A stretch of 64,000 nucleotides of DNA from Trichococcus pasteurii (lineage in GTDB: Bacteria; Bacillota; Bacilli; Lactobacillales; Aerococcaceae). The position numbers and the translations under genes were made by a program. Below the pieces are notes generated by a model. It was not told where the DNA came from, did no database searches, and saw only the letters and a program-made list of their open reading frames with translations. This document shows positions 1 to 8,081 of this stretch, piece by piece. The stretch is taken from contig NZ_FONM01000005.1 in NCBI RefSeq assembly GCF_900112935.1, forward strand, positions 91,997 through 155,996, read 5' to 3'. Within the stretch, counting starts at the first letter, position 1, and every line of letters begins with the position of its first letter.

Positions 1-1
1 T

Positions 2-1666
2 GTCACGGGTTTACTGATTTTTGCGATTGCGCTGGCCGTATCGGCCATACCGGAAGCTTTGCCGTTGGTGCTGACGTTCTCCCTTTCACGGGGAGCTTTG
101 GAATTCGCCAAACGCGACGTCATCGTCAAGCGGCTTTCCGCGGTCCAGGACTTGGGATCCGTAAACCTGTTGTGCACCGATAAGACCGGCACAATCACGG
201 AAAACCATCTAGTTTTCAACAATCTCTATCCGATGGACGGCTCGCGTTATGATCCGTTGGTCTTGGCGCGCTTGGCCGCAATCAATCTGCATGAGCGGAT
301 ACCGGAACCTTTCGACCATGCAAGCGATGAGGCCCTCACACACGAGCAGCGGCAGATTGTGAACCGCTACAGTCTTGTGCAGGAGGAGGCTTTCGATCCG
401 GCGTTGCGCAGCAATGGTGCAGTCGTGAAACAGTCAGACGGAACAACACTGCATATCCGCCGCGGGAGCCCGGAATACTTTTTCGGGGAGGGGCTAATTT
501 CCCATGATGCAGTCGCGGACTGGCTGCAGTCGGAGGAAGAAAAAGGCCACCGAGTACTGGGTGTGAGTTACGATGACGGCACCGGTGCACATTTCGGAGG
601 ATTCGTTTCATTTGTGGACCGTATCAAGGAATCCACTATTGCGACCGTAGCAGCCGCAAAACAGATGAATGTCGCGATCACGGTCATCACCGGCGATGCC
701 CTGAAGGTGGCCGAGGCAGTCGGAAGGGAAGCCGGTCTGGTGACGGAGAGCGCCGAAGTTACGGAAGCGGCAGCCTTTTTGGCATTGCCGTCCGCTGAAA
801 GGAAGAAACGCCTGTCCTCGATCCGCGTCTTTGCCCGGACGACGCCGGAGCAGAAACTGGAAGTGATCCAACTGCTGAAGGAACAGTTCACGGTCGGTTA
901 CTTGGGTGAAGGGATCAATGACGCACCGGCTTTGAAGGCTGCCCATGTCTCGATGGTTGTGCAATCCGCGGCCGATGTCGCCCGTGAGACCGCCGACATC
1001 GTCTTGCTGCAGAACGATTTGCGGGTGATCGTCGAAGGCATCCGCTTCGGGCGGGAAACGCACGCCAATACGATGAAATACATCCGCGCCACTTTGATCT
1101 CAAACTTCGGCAATTTTTATGCGGTCGCCATCGGCTCGCTCTTCATCAGCTTTTTGCCGATGCTGCCGAAGCAGCTGCTGCTCCTGAATCTGCTTTCCGA
1201 TTTTCCGATGATGGCCATCGCCTTTGACCGGGTACCGGCTCAGGAAGTGGAGCGGCCGCAGCGGTATGATCTGCATTCCCTCTACATCATTTTTGTCACA
1301 ATGGGGCTCGTGAGCACGGTATTTGATTTCATTTGCTTCGGGCTGTTCTATCGGATTTCCCCGGCTGTGCTGCAGACCAACTGGTTCATCGCCAGTGTAT
1401 TGACGGAGATATTATTGATGCTTTCCATCCGCTCCTTGGCGCCGATCACCAAGGCAGGCTGGCCGGCGCCTTCGATCATTATCCTATCGGTGATCGCCAT
1501 GGTGCTTGCCGTCGGATTGCCGATGATCCCTGCTACTGCCGCCTTTTTTGAATTCCAAACGCCGACATGGGCGCATCTGGGGGTCATTTTGGGGATCGCT
1601 TTCGCTTATCTTGTCGTCACGGAACTCGTCAAGCGTCCGTTGTCCAGTTTCGTCAAAAAGAAATGA
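2..1666 (+). CDS. Cation-transporting P-type ATPase, 5'-truncated by window edge
   Basis: The reading frame is open to the left edge, so only the C-terminal ~555 residues are present. It shows the membrane motif IPEALP just before the phosphorylation motif DKTGT (Asp codon at 179), the hinge motif GEGINDAPAL (908 onward), and a C-terminal block of several membrane helices ending in a Lys-rich tail. The stretch SNFGN..AVAIGSLF and the NLLSD..MMAIAFDRV segment resemble MgtA-like (P3B) pumps, so Mg2+ or another divalent cation is the likeliest substrate; Ca2+ or H+ pumps cannot be ruled out without the N-terminus. The first Asp of the usual GDGxND is Glu. No downstream terminator is evident. Confidence 0.88.
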   Translation, partial: VTGLLIFAIALAVSAIPEALPLVLTFSLSRGALEFAKRDVIVKRLSAVQDLGSVNLLCTDKTGTITENHLVFNNLYPMDGSRYDPLVLARLAAINLHERIPEPFDHASDEALTHEQRQIVNRYSLVQEEAFDPALRSNGAVVKQSDGTTLHIRRGSPEYFFGEGLISHDAVADWLQSEEEKGHRVLGVSYDDGTGAHFGGFVSFVDRIKESTIATVAAAKQMNVAITVITGDALKVAEAVGREAGLVTESAEVTEAAAFLALPSAERKKRLSSIRVFARTTPEQKLEVIQLLKEQFTVGYLGEGINDAPALKAAHVSMVVQSAADVARETADIVLLQNDLRVIVEGIRFGRETHANTMKYIRATLISNFGNFYAVAIGSLFISFLPMLPKQLLLLNLLSDFPMMAIAFDRVPAQEVERPQRYDLHSLYIIFVTMGLVSTVFDFICFGLFYRISPAVLQTNWFIASVLTEILLMLSIRSLAPITKAGWPAPSIIILSVIAMVLAVGLPMIPATAAFFEFQTPTWAHLGVILGIAFAYLVVTELVKRPLSSFVKKK

Positions 1667-1719
1667 GCTGTTGGACAATGCATGAATAGGCCAGTAATTT
1701 GAAAGTGAAGGTGAACAGT

Positions 1720-1983
1720 ATGCATCCATTTTACGGCGCCGTCAGCGAATTTTTTGCGGAAGGGTATTGGTGGATAGGCTTGCTGTCGATGGTCCTGTAT
1801 CTGCTTTTTTGGGCTGTCGTCATCGTCTTTGCGGTGAAGCTCTTCAAGAAATATTTTGCCGACAGGGAGATTCCACCCAAAACAAAGGAGGATTCGGCGC
1901 TTACGATTCTTCGCGAAAGGTATGCGCGCGGGGAAATCGATGCCGAGGAATTCAAGCAGAAGAAAAGCGATTTGCTGGAATGA
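1720..1983 (+). CDS. Small membrane protein with C-terminal SHOCT domain
   Basis: An 87-residue protein. One hydrophobic helix (about residues 15-40) is followed by a basic patch and a C-terminal SHOCT domain (short helical domain with the pattern LRERYARGEIDAEEFKQKK). I chose ATG 1720 over the TTG at 1699 because GAAGGTGA (1707-1714) lies 5 nt upstream of it. SHOCT domains often sit at the C-terminus of membrane or secreted proteins and are thought to mediate oligomerisation. It lies between the P-type ATPase and two radical-SAM genes, with no strong terminator on either side; a link to either is unproven. Confidence 0.8.
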   Translation: MHPFYGAVSEFFAEGYWWIGLLSMVLYLLFWAVVIVFAVKLFKKYFADREIPPKTKEDSALTILRERYARGEIDAEEFKQKKSDLLE

Positions 1984-2021
1984 AGTAACAAGGAACAGCC
2001 TTGGTCTGAAAGGGGTGCATC

Positions 2022-2924
2022 ATGGAACTGCGTTCGTTGCTGCAGTTGGCGTACTTTGGCGCCACGACGATTTTATTCAAAAGGAAACGGCCGCTGGTGG
2101 GTTCCATCATCCTGACCGACAAATGCAATTTGGCCTGCAAACACTGTGCCGTAAGCAACATCACCTCGATCATTTATCCTTATCCGCAGATCAGGGCTGA
2201 GATGCAGTGGCTGTACGCAGAAGGCGTCAGGATACTCTTTTTTTACGGAGGGGAACCCTTCCTTTGGAGAAATCAGGGCCACACGCTGCAGGATCTGGTC
2301 ATCGAAGCAAAGCAGATCGGCTTTCTGCTCGTGAATGTGGTCACCAACGGAACGATTCAGGTGGATCTGCCGGAAGCCGATCTGGTGATGGTGAGCCTCG
2401 ACGGCGGCAAAGAAAAGCACAACGATATCAGAGGAGACACCTACGACCGCATCATCGCCAATATCGAGAAAGCTTCCCGGGGTAATGTCTGCCTCTACAT
2501 GGCAATCAACCAGATCAACAAAGGCGATATCAGGGCAGTCTGCGAAACGGCTTTGCGTACGAAAAACGTCAAGGCTGTTTCTTTCAACTTCCACACGCCT
2601 TATCCCGGGACGGAGCAACTCAAACTCAGCCGGACCGAAAAGCAGGCTTGCGCCAACCAAATTGAAGAGCTTATCGATGCGGACTATCCGATCCTGAATC
2701 TGAAGAGCGCGTTGCCTTATATCGTGAACAATACATTTCCGACACCTTGCTATCAATGCATTGTTGTGGAAAATGGAGAAAAATGGGTATGCGGGCGTTG
2801 CATCGACATCGAAGGGCTCTGCGCAGAATGCGGCTTCTTTTTCGCCGCTGAATTTTCGCTGCTTTTCAAAGGGAATATGAAAGTATTGCTGGATCTGTTC
2901 AGGACCTATCTGAAATATATTTAG
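2022..2924 (+). CDS. Radical SAM protein with C-terminal cysteine cluster
   Basis: A 300-residue protein. The [4Fe-4S]-binding motif C-x3-C-x2-C (CNLACKHC) lies near residues 33-40 and a YGGEP motif for SAM binding near residues 75-79. The C-terminal 60 residues carry three Cys pairs (CYQC, CGRC, CAEC) that could hold a second Fe-S cluster or zinc, followed by a short hydrophobic tail. AAAGGGGTG precedes ATG 2022. The next gene starts 11 nt after this stop and is also a radical SAM enzyme, so the two are probably cotranscribed and may act in one pathway. The substrate is unknown: peptide, porphyrin or tRNA modification are all possible. Confidence 0.82.
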   Translation: MELRSLLQLAYFGATTILFKRKRPLVGSIILTDKCNLACKHCAVSNITSIIYPYPQIRAEMQWLYAEGVRILFFYGGEPFLWRNQGHTLQDLVIEAKQIGFLLVNVVTNGTIQVDLPEADLVMVSLDGGKEKHNDIRGDTYDRIIANIEKASRGNVCLYMAINQINKGDIRAVCETALRTKNVKAVSFNFHTPYPGTEQLKLSRTEKQACANQIEELIDADYPILNLKSALPYIVNNTFPTPCYQCIVVENGEKWVCGRCIDIEGLCAECGFFFAAEFSLLFKGNMKVLLDLFRTYLKYI

Positions 2925-2935
2925 GAGGTGAAGTT

Positions 2936-4189
2936 ATGCGTTGGACATCATTGTTGCGGATATACCTTACCCGCTCGTTCAAGCCTTTCGTATTTGAAGG
3001 GACCCATGAGAATACACTGGATTTTGAAAAACTGGATAATCTGGGGCTGTATGTGCACATCCCGTTCTGCCGCTCGTTATGCAGTTTCTGCCCTTATTGC
3101 AAAGTGGTCCACAATAAACCGCAGGCGGATGCCTATAAGGTTGCGTTGCTGAAGGAAATCGATCTGGTCTGCAAGGGAATGTCCGGCAAAAAGCAGGCGA
3201 CCAGTCTTTATTTCGGCGGAGGAACGCCTGCCATGATGTTGGACGATCTGAAGGACATCATCGCGAAGCTGAAAGAAAATTTTATACTGACAGGCGGAAT
3301 CGGTGTGGAACTCCACCCCAGCGACATCACCGAAAGGAATCTGCAGAAGTTGAGGGATGCGGGGGTGACGATGTTGAGCATCGGCATCCAATCCTTCCAG
3401 GAAGACTGCCTACGGAAAATCGGGAGAAGAAACGACTCATTCGTCGAAAAGATCCGTTTGGTGAGAAGTTCCGGCTTTGACGTAGTCGATGTGGACCTGA
3501 TATTTGCCATTCCCGGTCAGACCGACGCGATTCTGGCGAATGACATCCATACGGCCTTCGCCAGCGGGGCGACGCAGGTTTCGACGTATCCCTTCATCGA
3601 CTTCACTTTCGCCGACAATGCCTACAAGCCGATGAGCGAAGAAGTAAAGCGGGAGATGCTGGAGCATTTGACGGATTATTGCCACGCAAATGGCATCGAG
3701 CGGACATCGGTATGGACATTCGCGCAGCGGCAAACCGAAAAATATTCTTCCGTCACGCGGGATGCCTTTCTCGGATTCGGTGTTTCCGCAACCACGCTGC
3801 TAAAGGATATCTTCAAAATCAATACGTTTTCGATTCCCGAATACATCAAGCGGATCGAAGGCGATGCTTTGCCGACCTCCTTGACGCTCCGTTTCACCAA
3901 AAGGCAGCGGGCAGTCTATTACCTGTTCTGGAGCGCTTATGCCATGCGGATCGATGCCGACAGATTCGAGGAACTCATCGGCACCCCCTTGAACCGGATG
4001 TTCGGTCTGGAACTGTTCTTGGCGACCAAGCTGGGCTATCTCAGGAAGAAAGGGAGCGTCTACGAGCTGACCGATAAGGCCGCTTATCTCTATCACGATG
4101 TCGAACAGGCGTATACGACAGCCTACATCGATAAGATGTGGCATATTTCAAGGCTCCAGCCGTTCCCTGAAAAGATCATCCTGAAATAG
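2936..4189 (+). CDS. HemN/HemW-like radical SAM protein
   Basis: A 417-residue protein of the coproporphyrinogen III oxidase-like family. It has LYVHIPFC followed by CRSLCSFC (C-x3-C-x2-C), the motif YFGGGTP, ELHPSDIT, and a C-terminal HemN-type winged-helix region with LGYLRKKG. GGAGGTGA overlaps the upstream stop and sets ATG 2936. True anaerobic coproporphyrinogen oxidase is unlikely because no other heme-synthesis gene is in view. HemW-type heme chaperone or HutW/ChuW-type heme-degrading enzymes share this fold. The partner radical-SAM gene just upstream and the SOUL heme-binding gene 1.7 kb downstream fit a porphyrin-related role, but this is inference. Confidence 0.82.
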   Translation: MRWTSLLRIYLTRSFKPFVFEGTHENTLDFEKLDNLGLYVHIPFCRSLCSFCPYCKVVHNKPQADAYKVALLKEIDLVCKGMSGKKQATSLYFGGGTPAMMLDDLKDIIAKLKENFILTGGIGVELHPSDITERNLQKLRDAGVTMLSIGIQSFQEDCLRKIGRRNDSFVEKIRLVRSSGFDVVDVDLIFAIPGQTDAILANDIHTAFASGATQVSTYPFIDFTFADNAYKPMSEEVKREMLEHLTDYCHANGIERTSVWTFAQRQTEKYSSVTRDAFLGFGVSATTLLKDIFKINTFSIPEYIKRIEGDALPTSLTLRFTKRQRAVYYLFWSAYAMRIDADRFEELIGTPLNRMFGLELFLATKLGYLRKKGSVYELTDKAAYLYHDVEQAYTTAYIDKMWHISRLQPFPEKIILK

Positions 4190-4196
4190 AAGATTA

Positions 4197-4381
4197 GAAA
4201 AGCGGAACGGGTTCGTTCAGCCCTGAAAGAAATTTAGGAAATCTGGCCCTGAATGAGCATCGTAGAGCGCAATGGGTCAGATTTATCTAATTTCCGAAGG
4301 GCTAACCCGTGAAGCTAGCCATCATTTTGGATGCATGGAACATTTTGCAAACTTGTAAATCACTTTTGATGATGCACTTTT
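4197..4381 (+). repeat. Intergenic long-hairpin element, copy A
   Basis: The first 77 nt (4197-4273) match 51284-51360 with two mismatches, and the last 91 nt (4291-4381) are clearly related to 51439-51530. The 17-nt middle (4274-4290) differs. Complementary segments (CGGGTT with AACCCG, AGCCC with GGGCT, and AAATCTGGCCC with GGGTCAGATTT) let 4208-4309 fold as one long hairpin. It begins 7 nt after a stop codon, as does copy B. Confidence 0.8.
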
Positions 4382-4414
4382 ATATTCAAATTATTGAATA
4401 CTTTCATTCAACAT

Positions 4415-4450
4415 CAAAAAGGCTGATTCCGTGTGGGAGTCAGCCTTTTG
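4415..4450 (-). terminator. Rho-independent terminator (bidirectional)
   Basis: The stem AAAAGGCTGA/TCAGCCTTTT is followed on the minus strand by a T-run. It ends the Atg22-like MFS gene and may also stop transcription leaving the radical-SAM operon and repeat copy A. Confidence 0.85.
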
Positions 4451-4475
4451 GGTAGGGAACAGAAAAAACATCGGA

Positions 4476-5711
4476 TCAATTGTCCTCCGTGCGCAGCATC
4501 AGCACGCCTCCGATGATGAAGAGAATTGAAATGCTGGCGAGCCCGTTGCGCGAGTCGCCGGTCAATTGGCTCGTGAGCGCATATAGCGCCGGACCCATGA
4601 TGGCGGCAAATTTGCCGAGGATATTGTAGAAACCGAAATATTCATTGGCGTTCTCCTTCGGCACAAGCTTGGCGAAATAGGAACGCGACAGTGCCTGGAT
4701 ACCGCCTTGCGAAGTTGCGACCAGCGCAGCGAGGATCCAGAATTCGACAGCAGTGGTCATCCGGAAAGCCAGCAGGCAGGCAAACAGATAAATGACGATG
4801 CCCACCAAAATCATTTTTTTACTGCCGAAGCGCTTGGCCAGTACTCCGTAGAGGATCGTGAAAGGAAAAGACAGGATCGGGATCACCAGCACGGCGATCA
4901 TCAGCACATCAGACACGACCCCGATACTGTCGCCGAAGACAGCTGCCATGTGGATGATTGTGTTCAGCCCGTCGATGTAAAAGAAGTAGGCGATCAGGAA
5001 CAGGAACATTTTCTTGTGGCTGCGGATCTGATGCAGCGTTTGGAAAAGCCTGGCGAAACTGTCATGGATGATATGTTCGCTGGCCGGGACAAAATAGCGC
5101 TGTTTCACATTGCGCAGCATCGGGATCGTGAAGACGATCCACCAAAAAGCTGTGAACAGGAAGGAGGCTTTGATGGCAGTCGTCCTGGGAATGCCGATTT
5201 TCTCTCCAAACATGATCAGCAGGATCGAAAGCACAAACGGAATCGTACTGCCCCCGATGTAACCCATCGCAAATCCGTAAGTGGACACCCGATCCATCCG
5301 ATCCTCTGTCGCGACATCCACCAGAAAGGCGTCATAGAAAATGTTAGCGCCCGAAAAGCCGATTGTCGTGAGCATATAAAAGGCAAGCAGCAGGCGCCAA
5401 TCGTCCGTGAAGCTCAGTGCGGCGGTTGCGACAACGCCGATCAGGAAGAAACTTTTGAACAGCCGCATTTTCCATTTCGGATAATCACCGATCGTACCGA
5501 GGATCGGGGCGAATACTGCTATAGCCAAAGTCGCGGCAGATGTCGCATAGCCCCAATAGGAATCCGCCAAATTCGGGGCTATGCCTACGCCGGTAGTGAT
5601 CGATTTATAAAAAAGCGGCAGAATGACCGAGGAGATGATTATGGAGTAGGCGGAATTTGCCCAATCGTACATGATCCAACTTTTTTCCTGCAACGAAAAA
5701 CTTTTCAACAT
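4476..5711 (-). CDS. MFS transporter, Atg22/UMF1-like
   Basis: A 411-residue protein with about 12 membrane helices. The N-terminal signature YDWANSAYS is typical of the Atg22/UMF1 branch of the major facilitator superfamily, whose yeast member exports amino acids from the vacuole. The bacterial members are poorly characterised; amino-acid or sugar export is possible. It is transcribed alone on the minus strand, convergent with the radical-SAM pair and divergent from the SOUL gene. The ATG at 5711 opens the conserved N-terminus (MLKSFSLQEKSWIMYDW) directly. Confidence 0.85.
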   Translation of the reverse strand: MLKSFSLQEKSWIMYDWANSAYSIIISSVILPLFYKSITTGVGIAPNLADSYWGYATSAATLAIAVFAPILGTIGDYPKWKMRLFKSFFLIGVVATAALSFTDDWRLLLAFYMLTTIGFSGANIFYDAFLVDVATEDRMDRVSTYGFAMGYIGGSTIPFVLSILLIMFGEKIGIPRTTAIKASFLFTAFWWIVFTIPMLRNVKQRYFVPASEHIIHDSFARLFQTLHQIRSHKKMFLFLIAYFFYIDGLNTIIHMAAVFGDSIGVVSDVLMIAVLVIPILSFPFTILYGVLAKRFGSKKMILVGIVIYLFACLLAFRMTTAVEFWILAALVATSQGGIQALSRSYFAKLVPKENANEYFGFYNILGKFAAIMGPALYALTSQLTGDSRNGLASISILFIIGGVLMLRTEDN

Positions 5712-5886
5712 GGCTTCCGCCTCCGATCATAAAAGTTGATAACGCTCTCATTTGCTTGTAATTTATTTATATCAGTTGTTGGGTGATAGCACAAGCCCCA
5801 AACCAGTCAAGCAGCCTATCTTTTCGGGAAAAAAGAAAATCATGGTAAAATTCAGCTATAGAGAACAGAATGGGGGAAGGGAAGTC

Positions 5887-6411
5887 ATGGCCAAATATGA
5901 ACGCCCGGAATACACAGTACTGCTGTCTGAGGAGCCATTCGAATTGCGGGAATACCGCGATTTTTACATCGTGGAATACGAAAACGCCAATGATCCGGAT
6001 GTTGACAGCGGATTCGGCACCTTGTTCCGCTACATTTCAAAAGACAATCAGGCCAATCGAAAAATCAGCATGACTGTACCGGTTATCCAGGAAATGTCGG
6101 AAGAACGCACGAAGATGGCATTTGTTGTCCCTAAGGCGGAATGGGAGGATATTCCGCAGCCCAACAGTCCTGCGCTGACCGTAAAAAAATTCGCCAACGG
6201 CCTTTTTGCGGTCATCCAATACGGCGGTTATTCGAATGATCGGAAAGAGCGTGACATGCTGGAGAAGCTGGCGCAGTGGGTGCAGGAGAAAAAGTACCAG
6301 CCTGCTTCGAACTATATGCTGGCGTCCTTCAACGCCCCGTTCGTGCCGCCGATGTTCCGGCATAACGAAATCATGGTGCGGGTCGCAACGGATCAGGAGT
6401 CTACCAAGTAA
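5887..6411 (+). CDS. SOUL family heme-binding protein
   Basis: A 174-residue protein of the SOUL/HEBP family. It starts with YERPEYTVLLSEEPFELREY, has the ISMTVPVIQEM segment typical of the family, and ends with a NEIMVRVA strand. Family members bind heme or porphyrins in the cytosol. I chose ATG 5887 because GGGGGAAGGGAAG lies just upstream and family similarity begins there; the frame is open back to 5752. It is monocistronic, divergent from the MFS gene. Its closeness to a HemN-like radical-SAM gene is suggestive only. Confidence 0.87.
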   Translation: MAKYERPEYTVLLSEEPFELREYRDFYIVEYENANDPDVDSGFGTLFRYISKDNQANRKISMTVPVIQEMSEERTKMAFVVPKAEWEDIPQPNSPALTVKKFANGLFAVIQYGGYSNDRKERDMLEKLAQWVQEKKYQPASNYMLASFNAPFVPPMFRHNEIMVRVATDQESTK

Positions 6412-6480
6412 ATACTGGACAATTCGGTGTTCCTTTTGTATCGTATCGGGGGAACACACTTAGCAAAAGGGGATAAATGG

Positions 6481-7053
6481 ATGAAAAATTTAAGAAGCGT
6501 CATGAAGGGCTTGTTCGCACTCTTGGCAATCATTTTGGCCGTATCGGTCAATGGGGTCGATTCGCTTTTCGAGGATCAAACACCTGACTCTTCGATCAGC
6601 ATCGCCTCCAGCAGCTCGCAAGCAATTGAAGAAGGCATCCAAGAAACTAGCCCACAAAATGAGACGCAGGAATCGGCCGAAATAGTAACCAGCAACAGTG
6701 TCACGGAAGGGCAGCCCTATTCCACGAAAGACGAAGTGGCGGCCTACATCCACCAGTTCAACGAGCTGCCGCCCAACTATCTGACGAAGGATGAAGCCGA
6801 AGCATTGGGCTGGGACAACTCTGAAGGCAACTTGTGGGAAGTGACGGATGGGATGTCCATCGGCGGTGATTTCTTCGGCAATCGGGAGGGACTGCTTCCG
6901 AAGAAATCAGGCAGGACCTATTACGAGGCCGACATCGATTATGACGGCGGCTACCGCGGGGCGGAGCGCATCGTATACTCGAATGACGGACTGATTTTTT
7001 ACACGGATAATCATTATGAATCGTTCGAACAGCTTTACGGGGAGGGGGATTGA
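6481..7053 (+). CDS. Secreted guanyl-specific ribonuclease, barnase family
   Basis: A 190-residue precursor. Residues 1-25 form a signal peptide or anchor, residues 30-75 a Ser/Glu-rich linker, and residues 80-188 a complete barnase domain. All barnase key residues can be placed: Lys103 (YLTKDEA), the general base Glu149 (YYEAD), Arg159 and Arg163 (GYRGAER) and the general acid His178 (DNHYESF). It should cleave RNA 3' of guanosine outside the cell, for phosphate scavenging or competition. The frame is open to 6427, but AAAGGGG before ATG 6481 and the signal peptide fix the start. The barstar gene follows at once, as expected for protection of the host. Confidence 0.93.
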   Translation: MKNLRSVMKGLFALLAIILAVSVNGVDSLFEDQTPDSSISIASSSSQAIEEGIQETSPQNETQESAEIVTSNSVTEGQPYSTKDEVAAYIHQFNELPPNYLTKDEAEALGWDNSEGNLWEVTDGMSIGGDFFGNREGLLPKKSGRTYYEADIDYDGGYRGAERIVYSNDGLIFYTDNHYESFEQLYGEGD

Positions 7054-7344
7054 TTGAAGATGGAAATCATCCGTTTGGAAGGCAGGGAAATGACCGGCCG
7101 AAAAGCAACGCATGCCTATCTGAAAAAGAAATTGCACCTCCCCGAATATTACGGCAATAACCTGGATGCCTTGTGGGATTGTCTGACGACCGATTTTTCC
7201 GGGAAAATGATCATCCTGAATGATCCGCAAACCGTTAAAAGCCAACTCGGCGACTACGGATACTCCTTGGTGAGCTTGTTCAAGGAAGTTGCCGCAACCA
7301 ACTCCGCCATCCGTTTGATCCTGGCCTACCCACTCCGAAGTTGA
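7054..7344 (+). CDS. Barstar family ribonuclease inhibitor
   Basis: A 96-residue protein matching barstar across its length. The core LPEYYGNNLDALWDCL holds the two aspartates that plug the barnase active site (Asp38 and Asp42 here). It should bind and neutralise the neighbouring RNase in the cytoplasm before secretion. GGAGGGGG (7041-7048) lies 5 nt before TTG 7054 and 11 nt before ATG 7060; the TTG start is slightly favoured. The start abuts the RNase stop codon, so translation is probably coupled. Confidence 0.94.
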   Translation: MKMEIIRLEGREMTGRKATHAYLKKKLHLPEYYGNNLDALWDCLTTDFSGKMIILNDPQTVKSQLGDYGYSLVSLFKEVAATNSAIRLILAYPLRS

Positions 7345-7401
7345 TCCAAACCAACGAGCTGGGCAATACCCGATTGTCAACCTAAAACTAAGGCTCAAAG
7401 C

Positions 7402-7438
7402 AAAAAAAGACGATTCGTACAGAATCGTCTTTTTTTGC
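7402..7438 (+). terminator. Terminator of the barnase-barstar operon
   Basis: The stem AGACGATTC/GAATCGTCT has a short loop and is followed by seven T. It is preceded by an A-run, so it could work in both directions. Confidence 0.9.
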
Positions 7439-7532
7439 GGTTTTGTCAATTTCCGAACGAAAAATTCTTTCCTTGATTGTCAACCAGGCGTATAGTTGAC
7501 TGTATGGCTAGACAAGTCAATGGGGTGATCAG

Positions 7533-8069
7533 ATGGAAAAAAGGAAAGTCAGAGTCTACATCGCAGCCAGTCTGGATGGCTACATCGCGCATTCGGACGG
7601 AAATATCGATTGGCTCGAAAGTGTCGCCAGACCGGATGAAGATTACGGTTATGCCGCTTTCATCGAAACGATAGACACAGTCATCATGGGGCGGAAGACC
7701 TACGAAAAAGTGCTGTCTTTCGGCGGGGAGTTCCCGCATGCAGGCCGGGAATGCTATGTACTTTCCCGGGCAGAACGCACTCCTGATGGTCAGATCCATT
7801 TTTACAGCGGACCGGCAGAAGAGCTGTTGGATCAGATCCGGAGCAAACCCGGCAAGGACATCTTTATCGATGGCGGGTCCGAAGCGATCGCCCTGTTCCG
7901 TGAAAAGTGGCTGATCGACAGCTACACCATATCCATCATCCCGATGCTGCTCGGCGAAGGCATTCCGTTGTTCAAAGAGAACGACAAGGAGCAACCTTTG
8001 AAACTGGTGGAAGCAACCACATTCGATTCAGGTTTGGTTCAGCTCACTTACGAACCGATCAATGGATAA
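7533..8069 (+). CDS. Dihydrofolate reductase family protein (RibD C-terminal-like)
   Basis: A 178-residue protein with the RibD C-terminal/DHFR-like fold (YyaP/YwjB group). The N-terminal strand VRVYIAASLDGYIAHSDGNIDW, VIMGRKTYEKVL and the DIFIDGGSEAI segment mark the NADPH-binding core. These stand-alone proteins reduce pteridine- or pyrimidine-like substrates in principle, but the physiological substrate is not known. GGGGTGAT precedes ATG 7533. The gene appears monocistronic and converges with the glycosylase gene downstream, with only 12 nt between the two stop codons. Confidence 0.86.
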   Translation: MEKRKVRVYIAASLDGYIAHSDGNIDWLESVARPDEDYGYAAFIETIDTVIMGRKTYEKVLSFGGEFPHAGRECYVLSRAERTPDGQIHFYSGPAEELLDQIRSKPGKDIFIDGGSEAIALFREKWLIDSYTISIIPMLLGEGIPLFKENDKEQPLKLVEATTFDSGLVQLTYEPING

Positions 8070-8081
8070 GAGCTTACCAGC

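Noticed and set aside
2936..4189. Oxygen-independent coproporphyrinogen oxidase hemN
   Set aside because: No other heme-synthesis gene is nearby and HemN, HemW and HutW-like proteins cannot be separated by eye.
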